Shown one piece after another: positions 1-7,142 of a stretch of 32,462 nt of DNA. The DNA is taken from assembly GCA_018003315.1 (NCBI GenBank), contig JAGNEJ010000058.1, positions 1-32,462 of the forward strand. The letters are read 5' to 3'. Numbering within the stretch: position 1 is the stretch's first letter; every line of letters begins with the position of its first letter. This DNA is from Verrucomicrobiales bacterium. Lineage in GTDB: Bacteria > Verrucomicrobiota > Verrucomicrobiia > Verrucomicrobiales > V1-33. Under the pieces are notes generated by a model. It did not search any database and was not told the origin of the DNA. It worked only from the letters and a program-made list of their open reading frames with translations. Made by a program: the position numbers and the translations under genes.

Positions 1-793
1 GGACATAGGCATGTTCTGCCACGGTTTTCTGGAAAAACTCCAGCGGACGCAACCCGCCGGCCTTGAAGCGTTCCACATCGCACACCAGTCCGACGCTGAG
101 CTTCTCCAGCGTCAGCGGGATCAGCCAGAACCAGCCGTCCTCCAACCGGGCCACAACGACATCTCCACAGCGTTCACCCTCCTTCGGCCAGGCCACTCCG
201 TGGAAGTGACCGAAAATGGCGATTTTGCGGTGCCCCTCGCACCCCTCGCGCAGCTTCTCGCTGTTGCCGGTAAAATTGGCCTGCCCGGTGGCGTCGATCA
301 AAAATTTTCCGTTTACGGTTTCCCGCCCCGCCGCCTCGGATTCCACCCCCACCTCCACCCGGTCGGCCAGCACTTGGTAGGAGACAACCTTTGTGAGCTG
401 ACGGACCTCCGCCCCCTGTTTGGCGGCGTTTTCTAGGAGCAGGGTGTCGAACTCACTGCGCTCCACTTGAAAGGAGGTGATTTCCTCGTTGTAGGTGCCT
501 TCACGGAAGAGCAGTTGAATGTTTTTCCGGCCATTGCCCAGCCAGAATTGCGCCCCCTGCTTCACCATGAATCCGCGCCGTTCCACCTCCTCCAAAATTC
601 CCATTTCCGCAAAGATCCGCCGGTTGTAGGGGAGCAGCGATTCTCCCACATGGAACCTCGGAAAACTCTCCCGCTCCAAAACCAGCACCCGGTGCCCCGC
701 CTTTGCCAGAAAGGCCGCCGCCGTGCTGCCCGCAGGGCCGCCTCCAACGATGACCGCGTCGCAAGTGGGAGAGTTTGGGTCGGGCGTATTCAC
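1..793 (-). CDS. FAD-dependent oxidoreductase, flavin-dependent halogenase-like (partial, C-terminus outside window)
   Basis: About 264 residues are visible, read from a GTG start at 793. A dinucleotide-binding motif GGGPAGS lies at about residues 17-23, followed by the ERESFPRFHVGESLLP stretch typical of tryptophan-halogenase-like flavoproteins. Near residue 225 is WFWLIP, which fits the WxWxIP motif of flavin-dependent halogenases. The family binds FAD and uses reduced flavin to halogenate, or in relatives to reduce or hydroxylate, aromatic or polyene substrates. The catalytic Lys of true halogenases was not confirmed. No ATG is available: an in-frame stop lies a few codons upstream of the GTG. 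No other biosynthetic gene lies on this side, so the substrate cannot be guessed. Geranylgeranyl-reductase-like oxidoreductases are an alternative. The reading frame runs off the left edge. Confidence 0.85.
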   Translation of the reverse strand, partial: MNTPDPNSPTCDAVIVGGGPAGSTAAAFLAKAGHRVLVLERESFPRFHVGESLLPYNRRIFAEMGILEEVERRGFMVKQGAQFWLGNGRKNIQLLFREGTYNEEITSFQVERSEFDTLLLENAAKQGAEVRQLTKVVSYQVLADRVEVGVESEAAGRETVNGKFLIDATGQANFTGNSEKLREGCEGHRKIAIFGHFHGVAWPKEGERCGDVVVARLEDGWFWLIPLTLEKLSVGLVCDVERFKAGGLRPLEFFQKTVAEHAYV

Positions 794-1094
794 CCGCCAA
801 CCTGTGCAAAACCGTCAAGCCCGGTCAAGGACGAGGTTTGGGGATTCGGGCAAACCGCTGGATGCCGTCCAGTGCCGACCTGCCTCCCCTTCCCTCCTTT
901 GAAAAATTCGGAACTCCGTCAGTGCGTGGTGGTGATGGGTAACTGGTGAGTGGTGCGCGATCATTGGTGATGGCCTCAGTGGTTACGTTTTTGCATTGGC
1001 CTCCATGCGTGCGTTAGGCAACACCGATATTTGTGCCTCCCCTCGGCGTTGCATCCGGGGAGCCGCACTCGCCCGGAGTTCCTGGAGCAGCGAA
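794..1094. other. Intergenic region with GTGGT-rich low-complexity stretch
   Basis: About 300 bases separate the DIP1984 gene from the oxidoreductase. No convincing reading frame was found. Around 921-983 the + strand is enriched in GTGGT/GGTGATGG/GGTGAG words, a short degenerate low-complexity tract. On the minus strand the sequence just before the oxidoreductase start contains two CTTGAC words about ten bases apart (about 811-828). These could be part of a promoter, but no matching -10 box is clear. Confidence 0.4.
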
Positions 1095-1550
1095 CTACCC
1101 CAAATCTGTTTTCCAGTTGGTTTCCTGGATCATCAAGTTCAATTCCCGAATCCTTTTGGACACATCTTCCAATTGCTTTTGCAGCTTTTTGACCTCAATG
1201 CAGGCCACCCACTTGATCTCCCTCAGCCCGTATCGTTCCGGTTCATGGCCGGAACTGTCGATGGCGTGACGGATCAGGGAGTGCTGCTGCGTCAGCTCGT
1301 CGCGCTGGGCGATGGCCTCGGTCAGCGTCCGTCCATCCGACAGCCGGTTGGCGGTGTTGGCGGCATTGATTTTTTGAACGAGTTCCCGCAGTTCGGTCAG
1401 CACGCCGAACGCCTCCTTCATCAGTTGGGCAGGGTCCTCGTGGGGCTTGCTCCCCTCCTGGACAACCGCATTTTTGCCAATGCGCTGGCGCAGGGATTCC
1501 AGCTTTTTCTGGATGTCCGCTCTCAGAACGAGGGCTTCGGCGAGTTTCAT
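1095..1550 (-). CDS. DIP1984 family protein
   Basis: This 151-residue soluble protein is almost entirely helical. It begins MKLAEALVLRADIQKKLE and continues with a KVQEG-like segment (VVQEGSKPHEDP), a conserved INAANTANRLSDGRTLT block, the RYGLREIKW block and a C-terminal ELNLMIQETNWKTDL. These blocks match the DIP1984 family, sometimes labelled septicolysin-like, over its full usual length. The biochemical role of the family is not established. The heptad-like charge pattern suggests a coiled-coil bundle. It lies 87 bp downstream of gtrA on the same strand and may be co-transcribed. The ATG at 1550 has no Shine-Dalgarno sequence before it. Confidence 0.92.
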   Translation of the reverse strand: MKLAEALVLRADIQKKLESLRQRIGKNAVVQEGSKPHEDPAQLMKEAFGVLTELRELVQKINAANTANRLSDGRTLTEAIAQRDELTQQHSLIRHAIDSSGHEPERYGLREIKWVACIEVKKLQKQLEDVSKRIRELNLMIQETNWKTDLG

Positions 1551-1637
1551 GATTCGTGCACAGGGTTGAAGGACTGCAGATTATCCGCTTCCAGGAATTT
1601 ACAAGCAGCGAAAACGCCTCCAGCAACGATCTCAGCC

Positions 1638-2201
1638 CTAACTTTTGAAAACCAGGAACTTTCGGCAGAGGAAATTGACCAACGCGGAAGTGATGACAAA
1701 TCCGCCCTCTGCGAGGTGGTGGGAGATGCCGAAGTGCTTGATGAGGAAGGGTCCTCCCAAAATGCCTGCAAGGAAACTGACCAGGGCGATTCCGGTGAAG
1801 AGGAGGAATTCCACCCAGCGGGAATGACGCCCGCCGTTGAAGACCCACAGGGCGTTGGTCACGTAGGCGACCAGGTTGCTCAGTGGGAAGGCGAGCAGGT
1901 TGGAGGTGAAGGCATTCCAGGCCCGCTGTTCGTCCGGCAGTCCGCTAGCCTTGCTGGCGGGGAACCAAATCATGAAAAGATAGGCGAAGGCCACCTGCAC
2001 GGTCACCGCAGCCACGCCGCAGAGGCCATATTTGCAGAACTGCACCAGCGGATGGACCTCGCGGGAGTTGACCGCCTTCCAGGTGGCGCGGAGTCCGTGG
2101 GTGCGCAGGTAGCGCCAGCCGGTCGGCAGGGCCATGGGGACGGTTTTCAGCAGTGCCAGAATGCCGCCAGAGGCGGAGGGGGCGGTGTCTTTTGTTTCCA
2201 T
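1638..2201 (-). CDS. GtrA family membrane protein
   Basis: This 187-residue integral membrane protein has a soluble N-terminus of about 50 residues. It is followed by four hydrophobic segments (about 53-75, 95-115, 130-150 and 160-180). The pattern QFCKYGLCGVAAVTVQVAF...LSNLVAYVTNALWVF...FLCRKFLVF is the GtrA-like fold, in which a first helix KF/KYxxVGxxx and a terminal FLxxRxxVF motif are typical. GtrA proteins are thought to flip or present polyprenyl-linked sugars, or to assist cell-wall glycosyltransferases. The gene starts 18 bp after the stop of the nucleotidyltransferase, so the two very likely form an operon in envelope sugar metabolism. The ATG is preceded by CTTTACTCC rather than a Shine-Dalgarno sequence. 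Confidence 0.9.
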   Translation of the reverse strand: METKDTAPSASGGILALLKTVPMALPTGWRYLRTHGLRATWKAVNSREVHPLVQFCKYGLCGVAAVTVQVAFAYLFMIWFPASKASGLPDEQRAWNAFTSNLLAFPLSNLVAYVTNALWVFNGGRHSRWVEFLLFTGIALVSFLAGILGGPFLIKHFGISHHLAEGGFVITSALVNFLCRKFLVFKS

Positions 2202-2219
2202 GGAGTAAAGGACGGTCGT

Positions 2220-3131
2220 TTACCAAAGTGGCTCCGGGTAGGCGCCGGAGCGCACCAAGTCCGCCAGTTCCTGCTGAACTCGAGGCTTGTCCTCCTGATA
2301 GGTGACGCCAAACCACCGACTGGCGGTCTCCAGCACCTGCACTTTTTCAGCGCCAGAGCGGATGAGCCGGTCAATCCCCAGTGGAATGTAGTATTCGGTT
2401 GCTGCGCTGTTCCCGTGTTCCAACAAAAACGTGCGGAATCCATCCATGAGCCCCGCAAAAATCCCAGCGGTGAACCCCCACATGTTCATGGAGACGATTT
2501 CGCCCCCCGTGAGTGAACGCACCGGCAGCGTGGCAGGCCGGTTTTCGGCACCAGCGGGCGTTTTGTAGATGTCTGTCAACTCCTCGACGCGTTCGAGGTA
2601 GCCTTGGGCGTTTACGGAACAAAGCCCCCGTGCTACCCGGCCATGTTCGGACAGGGTGTTGCGCAGGACAAATCCCACCATGCACCCGCGGCAAGGTCGG
2701 GTGCTCAGGCCCGGTGTCTGTAGGAACGCGGCCATCTGCCGGAAGGAATCACGCCCGTAGAAATCATCGGCATTGATGACGGCAAAAGGTTCCTGAATCG
2801 CGTTCCTGGCCGCCAGCACGGCATGGCCGGTGCCCCAGGGCTTGGTGCGGTTTTCCGGTGGTTTCAGTCCGTCGGGCAGGTCGTGCATTTCCTGATGCAC
2901 GAGGGTCACCGGCAAGTGTCGCTCCAGCCGCGCCACCACCCGCTCGCGAAAACCGACCTCCCCCTCGCGTCGGATGACAAAGACCGCCCGGCCAAATCCG
3001 GCCCGGCGTGCATCGAACACGCTGTAGTCCAGCAGGGTTTCACCCGCAGGCCCCATGGCATCCGTCTGTTTCGCCGTGCCTCCGTAACGAGTGCTCATGC
3101 CGGCGGCCAGAACAAGAAGTGTCGGGGTCAT
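2220..3131 (-). CDS. Sugar-phosphate nucleotidyltransferase-like protein
   Basis: This 303-residue protein has a Rossmann-like NTP-transferase fold. The N-terminal signature LAAGMSTRYGG (residues 8-18), followed by Lys21, is a variant of LAAGxGTRxxPxTK, which binds the nucleotide phosphates. WGTGHAV (99-105) is the base-binding loop, and NADDFYG (120-126) carries the Mg-binding Asp pair. The family joins a sugar 1-phosphate to an NTP to give an NDP-sugar and pyrophosphate. The exact sugar cannot be read from the sequence. The C-terminal part (about 200-303) is a family-specific alpha/beta extension rather than a left-handed beta-helix. It is the first gene of a pair with gtrA, 18 bp downstream. 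The ATG is preceded by CTTTGATCC, the same non-Shine-Dalgarno leader form as its partner. Confidence 0.85.
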   Translation of the reverse strand: MTPTLLVLAAGMSTRYGGTAKQTDAMGPAGETLLDYSVFDARRAGFGRAVFVIRREGEVGFRERVVARLERHLPVTLVHQEMHDLPDGLKPPENRTKPWGTGHAVLAARNAIQEPFAVINADDFYGRDSFRQMAAFLQTPGLSTRPCRGCMVGFVLRNTLSEHGRVARGLCSVNAQGYLERVEELTDIYKTPAGAENRPATLPVRSLTGGEIVSMNMWGFTAGIFAGLMDGFRTFLLEHGNSAATEYYIPLGIDRLIRSGAEKVQVLETASRWFGVTYQEDKPRVQQELADLVRSGAYPEPLW

Positions 3132-3255
3132 GGATCAAAGGGCGAGACGAAAGGCAGTGAAGAAAAAAAAATCAAGACCGGCCAATCAGTGCCGCACTTC
3201 CCTTCCCCGGCAACGGTGGATTTTTCAGTTCAGCCGGTTTTTTTCTCGTGCCTGG

Positions 3256-3271
3256 GATGCCGCGCGGCATC
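3256..3271. repeat. Perfect 16-bp palindrome GATGCCGCGCGGCATC
   Basis: The 16 bases read identically on both strands and lie between the membrane-protein gene that ends at 3312 and the nucleotidyltransferase start at 3131. They could act as a hairpin (without a T-run, so not a classical terminator) or as a dimeric protein binding site about 125 bp upstream of the nucleotidyltransferase-gtrA operon. Confidence 0.4.
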
Positions 3272-3311
3272 GAATCCGGGAGAATGCAACACCCGCTGCC
3301 GCCTGCTCGTG

Positions 3312-3875
3312 TCAGGAACAGGAAGCACCTGGTTTCACCACAAATTTACCCACGATCGCTGCCGCCAGCAGACCCTGCAGGACATGATCTGCCAGAAACG
3401 GTCCCCAGTAACTGAACGGATATTCATACCAGTTGGCCGCCGGAAGCCAGCCTGCCAGTGCGGAAAACAGTCCGATGGCACCCCCCATTTTGACCATGCA
3501 GGGATAGCCGAGCTTGGTCCTGCCGAGGATGAATCCGAGCAGGAGGGCCAGCCCCACGTTCAGCACCAGGCCTGCGGCCAGAAAGGAAACCATCGGTCGC
3601 TTGCTGGCACCGGGACGGATCACGGCCAGCATGTAGGGGCCATCAGCCGAAGCGTGCATCCATTCCTCGCTGCTGCGGTGCGTGCCGTCCGGCTTCACCT
3701 GGCCGGGGATCATGTAAACACCCTTCTCACGAACCGTAGATGTGATCGCTTTTGCCAGGGCCGCTTCATCCTCTACGGGCTTGGGATGATGCCAGCGCAG
3801 CACCGCAAACGAAACAAAACCGTACAGAAACAGGGCCAAACCGGCCAATAGCGAGCCAAGGAGAAGTTTTTTCAT
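3312..3875 (-). CDS. Conserved-looking membrane protein of unknown function
   Basis: The protein has 187 residues. The start was set at 3875 (MKKLLLGSLLAGLALFLYG), because that methionine begins a clear signal-anchor helix; the longer reading frame to 4028 only adds a low-complexity charged stretch. Four hydrophobic segments are visible: about 3-25, 93-113, 124-142 and 155-175. Between the first and second lies an extracytoplasmic loop of about 65 residues that includes YMIPGQVKPDG and GPYMLAVIRPG. The later half has a YEYPFSYWGPFLADHVLQGLL stretch. I have the impression of related bacterial proteins that share this helix-loop-three-helix plan, but I cannot name a family or a function. It stands alone between the response regulator and the nucleotidyltransferase. 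Confidence 0.7.
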   Translation of the reverse strand: MKKLLLGSLLAGLALFLYGFVSFAVLRWHHPKPVEDEAALAKAITSTVREKGVYMIPGQVKPDGTHRSSEEWMHASADGPYMLAVIRPGASKRPMVSFLAAGLVLNVGLALLLGFILGRTKLGYPCMVKMGGAIGLFSALAGWLPAANWYEYPFSYWGPFLADHVLQGLLAAAIVGKFVVKPGASCS

Positions 3876-4114
3876 GCGAGAGAGACTGTGCGATTTCCGT
3901 CCGTGCTGGCAAGGCAAGAATTCAACCATCTCGGAATTTCCCCCGGCTTCCGTCTCCACCGCACCAGCTGTGGCCCGCGGGCCATGCTGCCGACCCATTC
4001 CTTTCCGTCCCGCCGTGCGGCATTCCACCGGATGTCACCAGAAATGGCTGCCGTTCTGGGTGAAGAGGCAGAATGTCTCCGGCGTCACCGGCAAATACCC
4101 AGCCGGTTTTCCAG

Positions 4115-4690
4115 CTACACGGCACTTGGTTTCACCGCCAGGTCCATCCCTCGGTGGCCGAGTTGTTTGAACGTGCGGTTGAGTTCCTCCAACTCAATGG
4201 GCTTCTGCATCACGGTCACTGACCCCTTGATGAGAATTTTGTGAAGGATTTCACTGTCGGGATAGCCGGTGATGATGACGATGGGCATCTCGGGATGGAT
4301 TTCCTTGATGCGCACATACACTTCGTCGCCCGGAATGTCGGGGAGCTGGAGGTCGAGAAACACCATGTCAAACCGCTGCTTTTCTGCGTGCTGGATGGCT
4401 TCGGCGCCCTTCCCGACCACGATGCGCCCAAAACCGGCTTTTTTCAGGAACTGTTTGAAAACGTTTTGCAGTTGGATGTCGTCGTCCACCACCAGTACCG
4501 TGGGTTGTCCGGGCTGGTTGTTGCGAAGAATGTCCCGGTCCAGCAGACTGCGTTTAATGCGCCACCGGCCTCCGATTTGCACCGCCGGAAGCTGCCCGCG
4601 CTGCACAAGGTAATAAACAGTGGGCAGGGGAATCCGCAGGTATTCCGCAGTTTCCTTGACGGTCATGAGTTCGGGTATTTCGTCGGCCAT
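4115..4690 (-). CDS. Excisionase-type HTH fused to response-regulator receiver domain
   Basis: The 191-residue protein has two domains. Residues 8-55 (LMTVKETAEYLRIPLPTVYYLVQRGQLPAVQIGGRWRI) form a winged helix-turn-helix of the excisionase/MerR-like HTH_17 type, which binds DNA. Residues 63-185 form a CheY-like receiver. Acidic residues D69-D71 bind Mg, D113 (FLDLQLPD) is the expected phosphate acceptor, and T141 and K163 (MQKP) are the conserved switch residues. All key residues are intact, so phosphorylation by a histidine kinase is likely. The domain order (DNA-binding first, receiver second) is the reverse of most response regulators. No kinase gene lies in the window, so it is an orphan regulator here. 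Its targets are unknown. A long AT-rich upstream region precedes it. Confidence 0.9.
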   Translation of the reverse strand: MADEIPELMTVKETAEYLRIPLPTVYYLVQRGQLPAVQIGGRWRIKRSLLDRDILRNNQPGQPTVLVVDDDIQLQNVFKQFLKKAGFGRIVVGKGAEAIQHAEKQRFDMVFLDLQLPDIPGDEVYVRIKEIHPEMPIVIITGYPDSEILHKILIKGSVTVMQKPIELEELNRTFKQLGHRGMDLAVKPSAV

Positions 4691-5015
4691 AGCGCTGTGT
4701 TGGGGAAAAGTGAGGGACGTTGGGATGAGTTACATGGTTGATTCCCCTGCGTCAGGAAGGCGAACCGGGTGAATAAGGAGAACCATGTCAGATTGATTTT
4801 CTGGAACAGAAATTTCGTGGATTTCAGAGTCTTTACAGGAATTCTCGCGAGTTTGCAAGTTTTTTCATAAATGGAATTTATTTTTATTACTTCTGAGAAT
4901 GGCGGACTCGAAAATTTCGTTAAACTCTAGCTGGAACCCAATATTGTCAGAGATACTGAAAATATAAAGTTTTCGAAAGTGAATCCCATCACCCCGACCA
5001 CCGTTGGTCATTGGA
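4691..5015. promoter_or_regulatory. AT-rich intergenic region upstream of the HTH-receiver gene
   Basis: About 325 bases without a credible gene, clearly richer in A and T than the surrounding genes, especially 4790-4985. The word AATTTCGT occurs twice (about 4811-4818 and 4912-4919). CGAAAATTTCG (about 4909-4919) is an odd-length palindrome, and a TCGCGA core lies in 4845-4852. It separates the 3' end of the gene at 5016 from the HTH-receiver start at 4690. It therefore probably holds the promoter of the latter and the transcript end of the former. No clear -35/-10 pair is claimed. Confidence 0.35.
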
Positions 5016-6251
5016 TCACAGGCGTCGAGCCCACAGGAGCGCGGACTGTCCGGCTTCAAATTTATACCCGATGCCGAAGTCGATGGTTTGCACTTCCGGC
5101 CCGCCTGAATGATAGACCGCAGCGAGATCCGGCTGGTAATACTCCGAGAAAATGTCCAGGACACCCGAGTAGTTCCCGTAATGGAGCACGGACCACTGGC
5201 CGGGTTTGAAGTAACGAAAGGGAATTCCGCTGTCGTCCTCCAGTATGGCGAGACTGTTTTCCAGAATATGTCGGCGAATCAGGGAGAACTCTCCGGTATG
5301 CATCAGGTAGGAGGCGCTCTTGAGGTAAGTGACACTCGGTCCCAGGGAGCGAGTGAACTGGAGCATCCTTGCATCGCGGGCCAAATTTCCATCGGCCAGG
5401 TTTTCCTGAAAATAGTAAACCTGGTGCGTCGGCCCAAAGCCACTGCGACAGCGGACCCGGTAACCCGGGCAGCCGGCATTGGCCAATCCAGCCTCCAAAA
5501 TCCCCGCAGGCGTGAGGGAAACCGGGGCGACGGCCTCAATGTCCATGCCCAGCCGCGCCATAAAAGCCAAGACCAGAGGCAGCGTTCCCCGGTATTGGGT
5601 CCGCTGTAAATCCACCCGCATGTCCTTGGTAATGAAAAAACTGCAGTTCAAGGCGGTGGTGAGCGAGGTGTAGATGCCATCGAGCCCCGCCTCCCGCTGT
5701 TGCGCCGTCAGCGACTGAGGCGGCGGCACCATTTCACTCCCCTCCAATCCACCGAGCACATAATTTTGCGCACCTGGGAAAAAGGCATGAACAAACAGAA
5801 AATCAGGTCCTCCAAACGGATAAAAGACGGTTTTTGCATCACGATAGCCTCCGAGTTCACTGCGGGAAAAAGCCTCAATGCGTGGCATTCGGGAACTGGA
5901 GAATCGGTGCCAGAGTTCGTTCATGTTCGCCTGGTGGAGTCGCCAGTGGTCCGTGCGGCGGAACTCCCCCAGTTGCGAGTTGGCTCCGCCCTGCATTCCC
6001 GCCAGATAGCGCGCCGTGTCGTTCAGATCGCTCATCAGCATCCCCGTTTCGGCAGCCATTCCCGGAAGCTCCGCCCGTCGCACGGTCTCCCCGCCCGGCA
6101 ATCGCTGCTCGCTCCCAGGTTGCACCACCCAAGTCGATGGCAGCCGACATTGACTGAGGAACATCACCAGAGCGCCAATCCCAAGCGCTGCCTTCCAAAA
6201 ATTCCAATGTTTAAGAAGCAAGCGTGCTGGATTTTTCAAAACTGGGAGCAT
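5016..6251 (-). CDS. Unrecognised exported or membrane-anchored protein
   Basis: The protein is about 411 residues, starting at MLPVLKNPARLLLKHWNFW. The frame is open 18 codons further up to 6305, but those residues look unlike an N-terminus. A single hydrophobic segment LGIGALVMFLSQC at about 21-35 follows basic residues, so it is a signal anchor or signal peptide. The Cys has Gln at -1, which does not fit a lipobox. The remainder looks like a globular extracytoplasmic domain with aromatic-rich blocks: FYPFGGPDFLFVHAFFPGAQNYVLGGLEG at about 140-170, YFQENLADG and RYFKPGQWSVLHYGNYSGVLDIF near 350-375. I do not recognise the family. It is a single gene with about 890 non-coding bases upstream and an AT-rich spacer downstream. 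Confidence 0.65.
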   Translation of the reverse strand: MLPVLKNPARLLLKHWNFWKAALGIGALVMFLSQCRLPSTWVVQPGSEQRLPGGETVRRAELPGMAAETGMLMSDLNDTARYLAGMQGGANSQLGEFRRTDHWRLHQANMNELWHRFSSSRMPRIEAFSRSELGGYRDAKTVFYPFGGPDFLFVHAFFPGAQNYVLGGLEGSEMVPPPQSLTAQQREAGLDGIYTSLTTALNCSFFITKDMRVDLQRTQYRGTLPLVLAFMARLGMDIEAVAPVSLTPAGILEAGLANAGCPGYRVRCRSGFGPTHQVYYFQENLADGNLARDARMLQFTRSLGPSVTYLKSASYLMHTGEFSLIRRHILENSLAILEDDSGIPFRYFKPGQWSVLHYGNYSGVLDIFSEYYQPDLAAVYHSGGPEVQTIDFGIGYKFEAGQSALLWARRL

Positions 6252-6756
6252 GCAGTCAGATATCCGATAATTTCCGTTCTGGCAATAGCAATTCCCGCGC
6301 CTCACTGATCCGATTCAGGACTTCCAGCGACAAGCAACCACGCGAGTGTTTGACCACCCCCCATCGGATTGGCGCGGCGGATTTTTCCGACTCTCTGCAC
6401 CATGCCCTCACACAACGGGAATTCGCGACGACCGACGCTCTGCTCCTGCTCATGCTGGATACGAATTTCAAGACATAGGAAGCGCACGGCCTGCAACGAA
6501 TGCATCTCGTTTCCGGCTCCTCCCCCGCCCGGGAGAATGATGGAATCACCGGGCGTGACAATCTGATGCCGCCATTTGACTGCAAGGCAAGGCACCCCAC
6601 ACCGCTCACCCTGCCGTTGGCGGCTTCATTCCAAGGCGCGATCAAGGCGATCATTCTGAACGCGAATTAGAGTCAAACCGCCGCTTCCAGTGAGGCTAGG
6701 CAATCCTGTCGGGTCGGTGTGAGTGCAGGCAGTCATTGCGGCGGAACTGCGGCTCC
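6252..6756. other. Gene-free region upstream of the exported protein
   Basis: Short open frames on the minus strand here (about 97 and 132 codons) overlap each other, have no recognisable domain and look like chance frames. The stretch should contain the promoter of the minus-strand gene starting at 6251. At 6644-6668 there is a 25-base piece resembling the CTCATTTTGAACGCGCATTGG end of the dispersed repeat seen at 12097 and 26948, perhaps a decayed fragment of a further copy. Nothing else is supported. Confidence 0.35.
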
Positions 6757-6966
6757 AAGTGGTCCGCACAGTCCTCTGTGCAGTCGGGCACGAACCATCC
6801 CCAACCCCCCGCACAGGGGACTGTGCGGACCACTTTCCCGGCTCAGCGCACCGTCACCTGTCCATTCATCAACAGAGGCAGCAACTCGGCTCCAAGTGGT
6901 CCGCACAGTCCTCTGTGCGGCCGGGCACGAACCATCCCCACCCCCCCCGCACAGGGGACTGTGCGG
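6757..6966. repeat. Two tandem BIME-like units (four near-identical hairpins)
   Basis: Four hairpins with stem CCGCACAG/CTGTGCGG lie at 6764-6783 (one stem mismatch), 6809-6828, 6901-6920 and 6947-6966. Their four-base loops alternate TCCT, GGGA, TCCT, GGGA, so they form two inverted pairs. In the first pair the arms extend to 25 bases (6757-6781 against 6811-6835) with one mismatch. The spacer CGGGCACGAACCATCCCC is shared by both pairs, and the unit repeats with a period of 137 bp. The second copy loses homology just after its last stem. This is the architecture of bacterial interspersed mosaic elements made from REP sequences. Such elements are usually spread by a RAYT transposase, and none is encoded in the window. 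Confidence 0.85.
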
Positions 6967-7055
6967 CGAGGGATTTGACTTCCATCTGCAGATCGTCATC
7001 CAGATCGAGGGTGGTCTTTTTATGGGGGGCGAAATGGTTTTATGGCTGCGGCACC

Positions 7056-7123
7056 AACGACTTGAGTCTTGCGCTCAAGTCTCCGGCTTGCCCATTGCGC
7101 TCATCCTGGTTGCGAAATGGAAT
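7056..7123. repeat. Dispersed hairpin repeat, copy C (divergent)
   Basis: This 68-base stretch aligns end to end with the copies at 12097-12164 and 26948-27015, at roughly 60 percent identity by eye. Shared blocks include CAAG-CTCCG, GCTCAT and TGGAAT. It contains a perfect 8-bp stem GACTTGAG/CTCAAGTC (7059-7066 with 7074-7081) and a 7-base loop at the position where the other copies also have a hairpin. It lies 19 bp beyond the 3' end of the lamin-tail/CotH gene and could also act on its transcript end. Confidence 0.55.
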
Positions 7124-7142
7124 CCAGCCCAGCGAGAAAATG

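Noticed and set aside
996-2516. 506-codon open frame on the plus strand
   Set aside because: Runs antisense through three well-supported minus-strand genes (DIP1984, gtrA, nucleotidyltransferase), so it cannot be a genuine gene together with all of them.
4865-5164. 99-codon minus-strand frame in the AT-rich spacer
   Set aside because: Overlaps the 3' end of the exported-protein gene in another frame, ends in low-complexity sequence and shows no domain.
6256-6654. Overlapping 132- and 97-codon minus-strand frames
   Set aside because: Two different frames over the same bases, neither with a recognisable motif, Cys/Arg/Ser-rich and ending in a likely promoter region.
6757-6966. CRISPR array
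   Set aside because: The repeats are inverted pairs with an identical spacer and only two units, which fits a BIME-like element and not a CRISPR array.
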